The position numbers and the translations under genes are program-made. A stretch of DNA of 64,000 bases from Microbacterium sp. SA39 (lineage in GTDB: Bacteria > Actinomycetota > Actinomycetes > Actinomycetales > Microbacteriaceae), in NCBI RefSeq assembly GCF_000967865.1, contig NZ_JXRU01000032.1:62001-126000 (forward strand), in the 5' to 3' direction. Below are positions 10,516 through 18,396 of the stretch, one piece after another; positions within the stretch are counted from its first letter, which is position 1; each line of letters begins with the position of its first letter. The notes under the pieces are model-generated. The model ran no database searches, was not told where the DNA came from, and was given only the letters and a program-made list of their open reading frames with translations.

Positions 10516-12069
10516 TCAGACCCAGCCGGGCAGCCAGTTGTGAATGAGCCAGAACTCGTAGGGAACGCTCATCCCGGTCCACACCGGATAGAAGAACGCC
10601 GAGACGACCACGACGAAGCCCAGGTAGATCATCACCGTGCGCTCGCCGGACTGGCGCCGGTGCAGCGGGTCGTCCCGTGATCCGGCGATGATCCGGAGCG
10701 TCAGCGCGAGGGCGATCACGAGGAACGGCATCATCACGACCGTGTAGAACTGGAAGATCGTGCGCTCGGGGAACATCAGCCACGGGAGGTAGGTGGCGGC
10801 GAGTCCGACGAGGGGCAGACCCATCTCGGCGCCGACCGGACGACGGATGATCCAGCCGCGGACGAGCCGGTAGATCAGATAGACGGATGCCGCGACACCG
10901 CCGTACCAGATGAGCGGGTTGGGGATCGAGGAGATCACCGCGATGCAGTGGTCCGTGCCGCACGGGCCGGGATCGGTGCCCACCCATACTGCGGTGGGCC
11001 GCAGCAGGAACGGCCATTCCCAGGCGGGGCTGGCGTAGGGGTGGCCCTTGCTGAGCCCGACGTGGAACCCGAGGATCGACTGGTGGTACTTCCACAGCGC
11101 GACGAGCGGATTCGCGTCGCTCTGCCGGTCGTAGCCGCCGGCGGTGACGAGCCAGCCCGTCCAGCTGACCAGGTACACAGCGAGGGCGGGGAACACCAGC
11201 AGGACGAACGAGACCGGGCCCTGCCGGAACGCGGCGGCGGTGGGCCAGAGCACGACTCCGGCGCGACGTCGTGCCAGAGCATCCGTCACGACCACGTACA
11301 GGCCGAAGGCGGCGAGCGCGTAGAGTCCCGACCATTTCACGGCGGATGCCGCGCCGAGTGCGGCTCCGGCGGCGACCAGCCAGGGCCGACGCCAGAGGAT
11401 CGGACCCCAGAACGGGTCGGGCGCCTCGGGGTCGCGTCGTTCCAGCAGCGGAATCGTCCGCTGGCGATCCAGGACGATGAACAGGGCGCCGAGCAGCAGG
11501 AAGAAGGTGAGGATGCCGTCGAGCAGCGCGATCCGGCTCATCACGATGCTGAGGCCGTCGATCGCGAGGAGCGTCCCGGCGACGGACGCGACGACGACCG
11601 ATCCGCTGAGCCGCCGCGCGAGCAGGTAGACGAGGAGGACCGACCCGGCACCGAGCAGCGCCGTGGCGAGCCGCCAGCCGGCGCTGTTGTCGGGACCGCC
11701 GATCGACATCCCGAGCGCGATGAGCCACTTGCCCAGCGGCGGATGCACCACGAACGCGCCGTCGTCGGACAGCGGCAGCTCCTGCAGCGTGAGGAAGGCT
11801 TCGTTGGCCTTCTCGCCCCAGACGCCCTCGTAGCCGAGCGTCCACAGCGACCAGGCGTCCTTGACGTAGTAGGTCTCGTCGAACGCGATCTGGTGCGGAT
11901 GGCCGAGGTTCACCAACCGCAGCAGGGCGGCGACCGCGGTGATGACGAGCGGCGCCAGCCAGCGGATCGCCCGGCCCCAGTCCGGGCTCTGCAGCACCCG
12001 GGAGCGGAGCTGCCCGTAGCGCGTCAGCCGGACCTCAGGGGCGGGCAGCAGAGGCACGGGCGCGGTCAC
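10516..12069 (-). CDS. Dolichyl-phosphate-mannose--protein O-mannosyltransferase (GT39)
   Basis: 517 aa polytopic membrane protein. Near the N-terminus FDETYYVKDAWSLW carries the DE pair in the first extracytoplasmic loop that is catalytic in PMT enzymes; HPPLGKWLIALGM is the next conserved loop. About ten hydrophobic segments follow. Actinobacterial Pmt transfers mannose from polyprenyl-phosphate-mannose to secreted proteins during Sec export. The start is GTG with TAGGCT (+ strand 12076-12081) ending 6 nt before it. The gene is divergent from rsmI across 35 bp, the same neighbourhood as mycobacterial Rv1002c/Rv1003. Confidence 0.92.
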   Translation of the reverse strand: MTAPVPLLPAPEVRLTRYGQLRSRVLQSPDWGRAIRWLAPLVITAVAALLRLVNLGHPHQIAFDETYYVKDAWSLWTLGYEGVWGEKANEAFLTLQELPLSDDGAFVVHPPLGKWLIALGMSIGGPDNSAGWRLATALLGAGSVLLVYLLARRLSGSVVVASVAGTLLAIDGLSIVMSRIALLDGILTFFLLLGALFIVLDRQRTIPLLERRDPEAPDPFWGPILWRRPWLVAAGAALGAASAVKWSGLYALAAFGLYVVVTDALARRRAGVVLWPTAAAFRQGPVSFVLLVFPALAVYLVSWTGWLVTAGGYDRQSDANPLVALWKYHQSILGFHVGLSKGHPYASPAWEWPFLLRPTAVWVGTDPGPCGTDHCIAVISSIPNPLIWYGGVAASVYLIYRLVRGWIIRRPVGAEMGLPLVGLAATYLPWLMFPERTIFQFYTVVMMPFLVIALALTLRIIAGSRDDPLHRRQSGERTVMIYLGFVVVVSAFFYPVWTGMSVPYEFWLIHNWLPGWV

Positions 12070-12104
12070 CGGTCCAGCCTAGACAACGCGCCTATGCTGA
12101 GCGG
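12070..12104. promoter_or_regulatory. Divergent leaderless promoters of pmt and rsmI
   Basis: This 35-bp gap holds two opposed -10 hexamers: TAGGCT on the minus strand (12076-12081) and TATGCT on the plus strand (12093-12098). Each ends exactly 6 nt before a GTG start. The -35 region of each promoter therefore lies inside the other gene. Confidence 0.6.
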
Positions 12105-12926
12105 GTGATCATCCTCGCTGCCACGCCGATCGGAAATCTCGGGGACGTCTCCCGTCGCCTCGTCGAGGTGCTGGAGAACGCCAAGACGATCGTGGCGGAA
12201 GACACGCGCACCACGCAGAAGCTCCTGAAGGCTCTGCAGATCGACAACCGTCCGCGGCTGATCGCCCTTCACGATCACAACGAGAAGCAGAAGGCGGCCG
12301 AGATCGCCGCGCTCGCCGCGGAGTCGGATGTCGTGGTGATGAGCGACGCGGGAATGCCCACGGTCAGCGATCCCGGCTACGGGCTGGTGGCCGAGGCTGT
12401 CGCCCAGGGCGTCACCGTGACCGCGATCCCCGGTCCGAGCGCCGTGCTGATGGCCCTCGCGATCTCGGGCCTGCCGACCGATCGCTTCACGTTCGAGGGC
12501 TTCCTTCCGCGCAAGCCGGGGGAGCGGCGCTCCGTGCTGCGGGCCCTCGCCGCCGAGCCGCGCACCATGGTCTTCTTCGAATCGCCCGCCCGGCTCGCGA
12601 GCGCCCTGGCCGACATGGGCACCGCCTTCGGCGACGTGCGACGGATCGCGGTGTGCCGCGAGCTGACGAAGTTCTACGAGGAGGTGCGCCGGGGCACGGC
12701 ATCCGAGCTCGTCGCCTGGGCCGAGAACGGCGTGAAGGGCGAAATCGTCGTGGTCATCGAGGGCGCGACGCGTCGGGACGCCTCGCCGGAAGACGCCCTT
12801 GCCCAGGTGCAGAAGCTGGTCGCCGACGGCATCCGCCTGAAGGATGCCGCGTCCGAGGTCGCAGCGCTCACCGGGGTGTCCTCCCGCGATCTTTACCAGG
12901 CCGCGCTGGCGGCCCGCACGGCATGA
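12105..12926 (+). CDS. rsmI: 16S rRNA (cytidine1402-2'-O)-methyltransferase RsmI
   Basis: 273 aa tetrapyrrole-methylase fold. Diagnostic segments are ILAATPIGNLGDVSRRLVE, VAEDTRTTQKLL, SDAGMPTVSDPGY and PGPSAVLMALAISGLPTDRF, then FEGFLPRK. It uses SAM to methylate the 2'-O of C1402 in the ribosomal P site. The GTG start is preceded by TATGCT at 6 nt, suggesting a leaderless mRNA. It overlaps the downstream methyltransferase gene by ATGA, so the two are translationally coupled. Confidence 0.95.
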   Translation: MIILAATPIGNLGDVSRRLVEVLENAKTIVAEDTRTTQKLLKALQIDNRPRLIALHDHNEKQKAAEIAALAAESDVVVMSDAGMPTVSDPGYGLVAEAVAQGVTVTAIPGPSAVLMALAISGLPTDRFTFEGFLPRKPGERRSVLRALAAEPRTMVFFESPARLASALADMGTAFGDVRRIAVCRELTKFYEEVRRGTASELVAWAENGVKGEIVVVIEGATRRDASPEDALAQVQKLVADGIRLKDAASEVAALTGVSSRDLYQAALAARTA

Positions 12927-13561
12927 CTCGGGCCGATCCTGCGGACGCGGTGATCGCGGGCGCCTACGACGCCAGAGCCAGCGAGTACATCCGGATGGCA
13001 GGCAGCGTCGAGCAGATGGATGCTCGCGACCGTGATCTGATCTCGCGCTGGCGCGACGCGACGCCTGGCCGGCTTCTGGATGCCGGGTGCGGGCCGGGTC
13101 ACTGGACCGATCTCCTCGACGATGGTCATCGTGAAGCATCCGGCGTCGACATCTCCGAAGCCTTCCTCGACGCTGCGCGTTCTCGATACCCGCACCTGAC
13201 GTTCTCCAACGCCTCGCTGCGGGGGCTTCCCGTCGCGGATGCGTCGCTCGGTGGCATCCTCGCCTGGTACTCGCTCATCCACACCCATCCCGCGGACGTT
13301 CCCGCCGTGCTCGCGGAGTTCGCACGCGTGCTCGCGCCCGGGGGCAGCCTGCTGCTCGGCGTCTTCATCGGCGAGCCGCGTGAGCCGTTCGGCCACGCCG
13401 TGACGACGGCGTATTCCTGGTCGGCGGATGCTCTGGAGGAGCTGCTGACGGATGCCGGATTCGAGGCCGTCTTCCGGGAACGGCGCGAGCGCGAGCCGGG
13501 GGAGATCAGCGCGCGCCCGCACGGAGCCCTGATCGCGCGCCGGGTACCCTGGGCACGATGA
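12923..13561 (+). CDS. Class I SAM-dependent methyltransferase
   Basis: 212 aa. RLLDAGCGPGHWTDLL (about residues 50-65) is the SAM-binding motif I, GVDISEAFLDAAR gives the acidic residue of motif II, and FARVLAPGGSLLLGVF is post-motif II. This is a Methyltransf_11-like small-molecule methyltransferase with unknown substrate. The start is inside rsmI (ATGA overlap), and its stop overlaps the ATG of the LacI gene in the same way, so three consecutive genes are joined by overlaps although the regulator also has a promoter-like hexamer inside this gene. Confidence 0.85.
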   Translation: MTRADPADAVIAGAYDARASEYIRMAGSVEQMDARDRDLISRWRDATPGRLLDAGCGPGHWTDLLDDGHREASGVDISEAFLDAARSRYPHLTFSNASLRGLPVADASLGGILAWYSLIHTHPADVPAVLAEFARVLAPGGSLLLGVFIGEPREPFGHAVTTAYSWSADALEELLTDAGFEAVFRERREREPGEISARPHGALIARRVPWAR

Positions 13562-14694
13562 CGGGAAAGAAGGGCACGATCGTGAGCAAGGCGGCGACGG
13601 TGTACGACGTCGCGGACCGCGCCGGCGTCTCGATCGCCACGGTCTCGCGTGTGCTGCGCTCGCCGGATGCCGTGCGCCCGGTGACCCGCGAGCGCGTGCT
13701 CGACGCGGTCACCGCCCTCGGCTACGTCCCGAGCGGCAGCGCGCGCGGGCTCGCCGAGCGGCGCACCGGCGTGCTCGGGCTGTACTTCCCCGGGTTCGAC
13801 GCCGCCGAGGAAGCTCCGGCTTTCGACGTGCTCTCCTCGGCCGCGGATTCGCTCCCTCCGTTCACCGTCGTCGACGAGGAGGCGGATGCCGAGGGCGAGC
13901 CCCCGCATCCGACCATGCTCTTCCTCGACGAGGTGCTCCGCGGTGCGGAGCTGGAGGCCTGGAAGCAGGGCTTCGTGCTCATGGTGGGCGTCGGGCGGAA
14001 CGACCCCGACCGCTCGACCGTGCGCGACATGGCGGGCCGTGTGGACGGTCTCGTGGTCCTGGCCAGCAGCGTGCCCGACGATGTCCTCGCCCGCCTGGCG
14101 CGGCGGATTCCGGTCGTGGTGCTCTCGGGGCCGCCCCGCGGCGACAGCTACGACCATGTGACCGTCGGCAACGCCGAGGCCATGGCGGAGCTCACGCGAC
14201 GGGTCCTCGAGCAGACCGGCGGCGCGGCACCCGCCTTCCTCGCCGGGCCCGACGACTCGCCCGACGGCATCGAGCGCTGGGACGGATTCTCGCGAGCCGT
14301 CGATGACGCCGGACTCTCCGTCGCCGACATCACGCGTCTGCGCGGTGACTTCACCCGCGCGTCCGGACGCCGGGCCGCCGAGAAGCTGATCGCGGACGGC
14401 CTTCCGGCAGCTCTCATCTCGGCCAACGACCAGATGGCCCTCGGCGCTCTCGACGCGTTCCGCGCGGCGGGGGCGTCGGTGCCGGAAGACCTGATCGTCA
14501 CGGGTTTCGACGGCATCGAAGCGGCGGCTCTCTCGAGTCCGCGGCTCACGACGGTGCGGCAGCCGATGATCGAACTCGGACGAGCCGCCGTGCAGGTTCT
14601 CGCGCGTCGGCTGGAGCAGCCGGACTCCGCCCCCGTGGCCGTGCGTCTGCCCCTCGAGATCGTCGTCCGCGAAAGCTCTCTGCGCTCTCGCTGA
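13558..14694 (+). CDS. LacI family transcriptional regulator (beta-glucoside operon)
   Basis: 378 aa. The HTH is TVYDVADRAGVSIATVSRVL (about residues 14-33), followed by the hinge GSARGLAERRTG and a periplasmic-binding-protein-like effector domain with DQMALGALDAFRAAG and GFDGIEAAALSSPRLTTVRQ. It stands directly before an ABC importer and GH1 glucosidase operon and probably represses it; a LacI-type palindrome at 14733-14746 overlaps the promoter of that operon. TACCCT (13545-13550) ends 7 nt before the ATG, inside the upstream gene. A start at GTG 13582 is also possible. Confidence 0.9.
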   Translation: MTGKKGTIVSKAATVYDVADRAGVSIATVSRVLRSPDAVRPVTRERVLDAVTALGYVPSGSARGLAERRTGVLGLYFPGFDAAEEAPAFDVLSSAADSLPPFTVVDEEADAEGEPPHPTMLFLDEVLRGAELEAWKQGFVLMVGVGRNDPDRSTVRDMAGRVDGLVVLASSVPDDVLARLARRIPVVVLSGPPRGDSYDHVTVGNAEAMAELTRRVLEQTGGAAPAFLAGPDDSPDGIERWDGFSRAVDDAGLSVADITRLRGDFTRASGRRAAEKLIADGLPAALISANDQMALGALDAFRAAGASVPEDLIVTGFDGIEAAALSSPRLTTVRQPMIELGRAAVQVLARRLEQPDSAPVAVRLPLEIVVRESSLRSR

Positions 14695-14718
14695 TCTCCT
14701 CGCCAGGGTGCTGGGGGC

Positions 14719-14748
14719 TTGCGGCGCAGAAATGTATGCGCTTACACT
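14719..14748 (+). promoter_or_regulatory. Promoter of the beta-glucoside importer operon
   Basis: TTGCGG (14719-14724) and TACACT (14743-14748) are separated by 18 bp. The -10 ends 6 nt before ATG 14755, so the operon mRNA is predicted to be leaderless. The LacI-type operator at 14733-14746 covers the spacer and the start of the -10. Confidence 0.6.
14733..14746. promoter_or_regulatory. LacI-type operator TGTATGCGCTTACA
   Basis: This near-perfect palindrome with central GCGC differs from the classic TGTAAGCGCTTACA by one base. It lies 39 bp after the LacI gene and overlaps the -10 of the next operon, the expected place for repression. Confidence 0.7.
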
Positions 14749-14754
14749 GGCGGC

Positions 14755-16449
14755 ATGGTGACAAGGTTGTCGAAAACGGACAGAGTGTCGAAGACGAACA
14801 TGTTCCGACGCTGGCGGAGAGCCGCGGTCGTCGCGCTCGCCGGCGCAGCCGTCGTCCTGAGCGGATGCAGCATCCAGATCACGTCGCAGCCCGATCCTTC
14901 GATCGGCGACGACACGATGCTGATCAACGCCGACAAGGGCAATCCGTTCTTCACGCAGAACTTCAACCCGTATCTGACGAACACGCGTACGGCATCGCGC
15001 TGGATCTATGAGCCGCTGATCCTGATGAACAATCTCGACGGATCGCTGCAGCCCTGGCTCGCGACGGAGTGGGAGCAGCCCGATGCCCGCACGATCGTGA
15101 TGACTCTTCGCGACGACGTCACCTGGAGCGACGGCGAGGCGTTCACCGTCGACGACGTGGCCTTCACCTTCCAGATGCTCAAAGACAATCCGTCGCTCGA
15201 CATCAAGGGCGCCTGGCAGCATATCGAGACCGTCGAGACCGACGGCGACACCGTCACCCTCCACCTGCAGGGCGACGACGCCCCGGCGCTGACGATCCTC
15301 GGACAGACCATGATCGTTCCCGAGCACCTCTGGACGGACGTCGAGGACCCGGGCACCTATCGCAACGAGAACCCCGTCGGCACCGGCCCGTTCGTGCTCG
15401 GCAACTACAACGACCAGCAGTACTCGGTGGACAAGAACCCCGACTACTGGCAGGCCGACGAGATCGAGATCGAGCACATCATCCTGCCCGCCACGAACTC
15501 CCAGCTCGACACCGTCAGCCGCGGCTACGACTGGTCCTACTCGTTCATCTCCGACGTGGAGGGCACGTGGGGCGCCGCGAGTCCCGACAACAAATGGTGG
15601 TTCCCGCCGGGCGGCGTGATCGCGCTGCTGCCGAACCTCGAGGTCGCGCCGTTCGACGACGTGAACATCCGCCGCGGCATCGCGCTCTCCCTCGACCGCG
15701 AGGAGATCGCCGAGACGGCATCCGAGGGGTACATGGAGCCCGCAGGGCAGACCGGCCTCATCCTGCCGAACCAGGAGGAGTACCTCGATCCCGCCATCCC
15801 GGATCAGGGCATGATCACGCAGGACGCGGATGCCGCGCTGGCGGCGTTCGCACAGGCGGGGTACACGCTCGACGGCGACCGCCTCGTCGGTGAAGACGGC
15901 GAGCAGCTCGAGTTCGCCATCACGACTGCCAACGGCTATTCGGACTGGACCAGAGCCGCGCAGACCGTGCAGCGGCAGCTCGCCGAGGTCGGCGTCAAGG
16001 TCTCGCTGAAGCTCCCGCAGCCCGCGGGATACCAGAGCGCGATCAGCAACGGCGACTTCGAGATGGCGATCGGCGGCATGGGCGGCGGAGACGTCTACCA
16101 GGCCTACAACAACCTGCTCTCCAGCCAGTTCTACGTGCCCTCGGGCGAGGCGACCGCGAACAACTTCGAGCGCTATCGGTCGGAGGAGGCGGATGCGCTT
16201 CTCGCGGAGTACCGCGGAACCGTCGATCCCGAACGTCAGGCCGAGATCGTGCGGGAGCTGCAGGGCATCGTCTACGACGATCTGCCGGTCATCGGCCTCT
16301 ACTACGGCGGAATCTGGGGTCTGTTCAACGATGCCAAGTTCACCGGCTGGCCGTCCGAGGAGGACCCGTACATGATCCCGCAGAACTACGACAACGCTCC
16401 TCTCGGGATCTTCCCCCACCTGAAGCGCGCGAACGGAGACGATCAGTGA
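14755..16449 (+). CDS. Family-5 extracellular solute-binding lipoprotein
   Basis: 564 aa. A twin-Arg-poor N-terminus (FRRWRRAAVVALAGAA) leads to the lipobox VLSGC, so the mature protein is anchored outside the membrane. The body is SBP_bac_5: ATEWEQPDARTIVMTLRDDV, TWSDGEAFTVDDVAFTFQML and NPVGTGPFVLG are typical. The family binds oligopeptides, but a clade binds oligosaccharides; the linked LacI regulator and GH1 enzyme favour a beta-glucoside. The start at 14755 is chosen because TACACT ends 6 nt before it; the open frame begins at 14719 within the promoter. It overlaps the permease gene by GTGA. Confidence 0.88.
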   Translation: MVTRLSKTDRVSKTNMFRRWRRAAVVALAGAAVVLSGCSIQITSQPDPSIGDDTMLINADKGNPFFTQNFNPYLTNTRTASRWIYEPLILMNNLDGSLQPWLATEWEQPDARTIVMTLRDDVTWSDGEAFTVDDVAFTFQMLKDNPSLDIKGAWQHIETVETDGDTVTLHLQGDDAPALTILGQTMIVPEHLWTDVEDPGTYRNENPVGTGPFVLGNYNDQQYSVDKNPDYWQADEIEIEHIILPATNSQLDTVSRGYDWSYSFISDVEGTWGAASPDNKWWFPPGGVIALLPNLEVAPFDDVNIRRGIALSLDREEIAETASEGYMEPAGQTGLILPNQEEYLDPAIPDQGMITQDADAALAAFAQAGYTLDGDRLVGEDGEQLEFAITTANGYSDWTRAAQTVQRQLAEVGVKVSLKLPQPAGYQSAISNGDFEMAIGGMGGGDVYQAYNNLLSSQFYVPSGEATANNFERYRSEEADALLAEYRGTVDPERQAEIVRELQGIVYDDLPVIGLYYGGIWGLFNDAKFTGWPSEEDPYMIPQNYDNAPLGIFPHLKRANGDDQ

Positions 16450-17426
16450 AGTACGTCCTCGAGAAGCTCGGCCTGTTCCTGCTGACCCTGTGGGCGGCGG
16501 TCACCCTGAACTTCTTCCTCCCGCGGTTGATGCCTGGCTCTCCCGCGGATGCGGCGATCGCCAAGCTCGCGCAGAACGGCCCGGTCTCCGACGCCACCCG
16601 CGCGGCGATCGAAGCGCAGCTCGGCGTTCCGACGGGATCGATGTGGGACCAGTACGTGGCCTACCTCGGTCAGGTCGTCCGGCTCGACTTCGGCGTCTCG
16701 TACACCTTCTACCCGCAGACGGTGTCGAGCATGGTCTCGACCGCCCTGCCGTACACGATCGGGCTCGTCGGCATCGTCACGATCCTCGCCTTCGTGATCG
16801 GCACCCTCATCGGGGTCGCCGCGGCCTGGCGCCGACGCACGTGGCTCGACAGCCTGCCGACCCTCACCGGCTCTTTCCTCAGCACGTTCCCCTACTTCTG
16901 GACCGCGCTGCTGCTGCTGTTCTTCTTCGGCTACGTGCTGCACTGGTTCCCGACGACCGGCGCCTACTCGGCGACTTCGACACCGGGCTTCACCTGGGAG
17001 TTCATCGGCGACCTGCTCCTGCACGCGGTGCTTCCCGCAGTGACCATCCTGCTCACCTCGCTCGGCGGCTGGATCATCGGGATGCGCAACGCGATGATCA
17101 ACACGCTCGGCGACGACTACATCACCTTCGCCGAAGCGAACGGCCTGCACGGCCGCACGATCGCGCTCCGGTACGCGGCGCGCAATGCGATCCTGCCGAA
17201 CCTCACCGGGTTCGGGCTCACGCTCGGCGGCGTCGTCGGCGGATCCATCCTCGTGGAGCAGGTGTTCGGCTATCCCGGCATCGGATATCTGCTCTTCAAC
17301 GCCGTGATCGGGCAGGACTACCCGCTCATGCAGGCGCTCTTCCTGATGATCACCGTGAGCGTGCTCATCGCCAACTTCCTCGTGGACATCCTCTACGGGG
17401 TACTCGACCCGAGGACTCGCCGATGA
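16446..17426 (+). CDS. ABC transporter permease, DppB/OppB type
   Basis: 326 aa, six predicted membrane segments. The N-terminus YVLEKLGLFLLTLWAAVTLN and the PGSPAD motif are typical of DppB-like permeases; the EAA loop is EANGLHGRTIALRYAARNA, which contacts the ATPase. The GTG start overlaps the stop of the binding-protein gene (GTGA). The last nine codons lie within a 27-bp sequence that is repeated 59 bp downstream. Confidence 0.92.
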   Translation: MKYVLEKLGLFLLTLWAAVTLNFFLPRLMPGSPADAAIAKLAQNGPVSDATRAAIEAQLGVPTGSMWDQYVAYLGQVVRLDFGVSYTFYPQTVSSMVSTALPYTIGLVGIVTILAFVIGTLIGVAAAWRRRTWLDSLPTLTGSFLSTFPYFWTALLLLFFFGYVLHWFPTTGAYSATSTPGFTWEFIGDLLLHAVLPAVTILLTSLGGWIIGMRNAMINTLGDDYITFAEANGLHGRTIALRYAARNAILPNLTGFGLTLGGVVGGSILVEQVFGYPGIGYLLFNAVIGQDYPLMQALFLMITVSVLIANFLVDILYGVLDPRTRR

Positions 17427-17485
17427 TGATCCTTCCTCTTCCCATCCGTCTGCACTGCGTACTCGACCCGAGGACTCGCCGATGA
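17400..17485 (+). repeat. 27-bp direct repeat flanking a 32-bp unique segment at the permease junction
   Basis: Copies lie at 17400-17426 and 17459-17485. Each encodes VLDPRTRR and ends in GATGA. The first ends the DppB-type permease gene; the second contains the ATG of the DppC-type gene. It looks like a duplication of an original ATGA overlap junction with 32 bp of other sequence between. Confidence 0.9.
17423..17485 (+). CDS. 20-codon bridging ORF between the two permease genes
   Basis: The ORF starts with the ATG of an ATGA overlap with the DppB-type stop and ends with a TGA in an ATGA overlap with the DppC-type start. It encodes MMILPLPIRLHC followed by VLDPRTRR, the latter a copy of the upstream permease C-terminus. 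The peptide itself is probably not functional; the ORF may let terminating ribosomes pass from one permease gene to the next. Whether it is translated cannot be seen. Confidence 0.5.
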   Translation: MMILPLPIRLHCVLDPRTRR

Positions 17486-18396
17486 CCTCCACCATGAACG
17501 TCAAGATCCCGGCCGACCGCATCGCCGCCCCCAGCCCCTGGCGGGCGTTCGGGCGGATGGTCGGCACCCTCTGGTCGAACGGGAAGGCGCGCCTGGGTCT
17601 CTGCATCCTCGCGTTCTTCGTCCTGGTTGCGGTGTTCGCTCCGCTGCTCGCGCCTTACGGGCCCAAGGACAACAGCTTCGAGCGCAACCTCGACTCCTCC
17701 TGGGAGCACTGGCTCGGGACGACGGCCGCCGGGGAGGACGTGCTCAGCCAGCTCATCTTCGGCGCGCAGGTCAGCCTGCTCGTCGGTTTCGCTGCCGGCA
17801 TCCTCTCCACGATCGTCGCGATCCTGATCGGTCTCAGCTGGGGGTACATGCGCGGATTCGGCGGCGACGTCGTCGGCTTCATCGTCAACCTGTTCCTGGT
17901 GATCCCCGGTCTGCCGCTCATGATCGTGATCGCCGCGTATCTGCAGAACGGCGGCATCCTGATGATCATCGCCGTCATCGTGGTCACCGGATGGGCGTGG
18001 GGTGCGCGAGTGCTCCGTAGTCAGACGCAGTCGCTCCGCGGGAACGACTTCGTCACCTCGGCGCAGTTCTCCGGCGACAGCAGGGCGCGCATCATCTTCC
18101 GCGAGATCCTGCCGAACATGACGTCGATCATCGCCGGCACCCTCTTCGGGGCGGCCACCGCGGCGATCCTCGCCGAGGCCGGACTGGAGTTCCTCGGTCT
18201 CGGCGACTCCAGCATCGTCAGCTGGGGCACGATGCTCTACTGGGCGCAGAACTCCAACTCGCTGCTCACCGGGCAGTGGCTGCTGCTGTTCGCCCCCGGT
18301 CTCTGCATAGCGCTGCTGGCGCTGAGCCTCACACTCATCAACTTCGGCGTGGACGGCATATCCAACCCGCGCCTGCGAGAGGGGAAGGGACGATGA
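17482..18396 (+). CDS. ABC transporter permease, DppC/OppC type
   Basis: 304 aa. N-terminal OppC region (SPWRAFGRMVGTLWSNGKAR, first membrane segment, APYGPKD), GTTAAGEDVLSQLIFGAQVS typical of the family, and EAA-loop region FREILPNMTSIIAGTLFGAA. It forms the channel with the preceding permease. Its ATG lies in the second copy of the 27-bp repeat, and its end overlaps the ATPase gene by ATGA. Confidence 0.92.
   Translation: MTSTMNVKIPADRIAAPSPWRAFGRMVGTLWSNGKARLGLCILAFFVLVAVFAPLLAPYGPKDNSFERNLDSSWEHWLGTTAAGEDVLSQLIFGAQVSLLVGFAAGILSTIVAILIGLSWGYMRGFGGDVVGFIVNLFLVIPGLPLMIVIAAYLQNGGILMIIAVIVVTGWAWGARVLRSQTQSLRGNDFVTSAQFSGDSRARIIFREILPNMTSIIAGTLFGAATAAILAEAGLEFLGLGDSSIVSWGTMLYWAQNSNSLLTGQWLLLFAPGLCIALLALSLTLINFGVDGISNPRLREGKGR

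Noticed and set aside
13126..16419. 1097-codon open frame on the minus strand
   Set aside because: It runs antisense through the methyltransferase, LacI and binding-protein genes, has shadow-type composition and no domain.
16490..17485. 331-codon plus-strand frame ending in the second copy of the 27-bp repeat
   Set aside because: It is an out-of-frame shadow of the DppB-type permease; only its last 20 codons (17423-17485) form a plausible bridging ORF.
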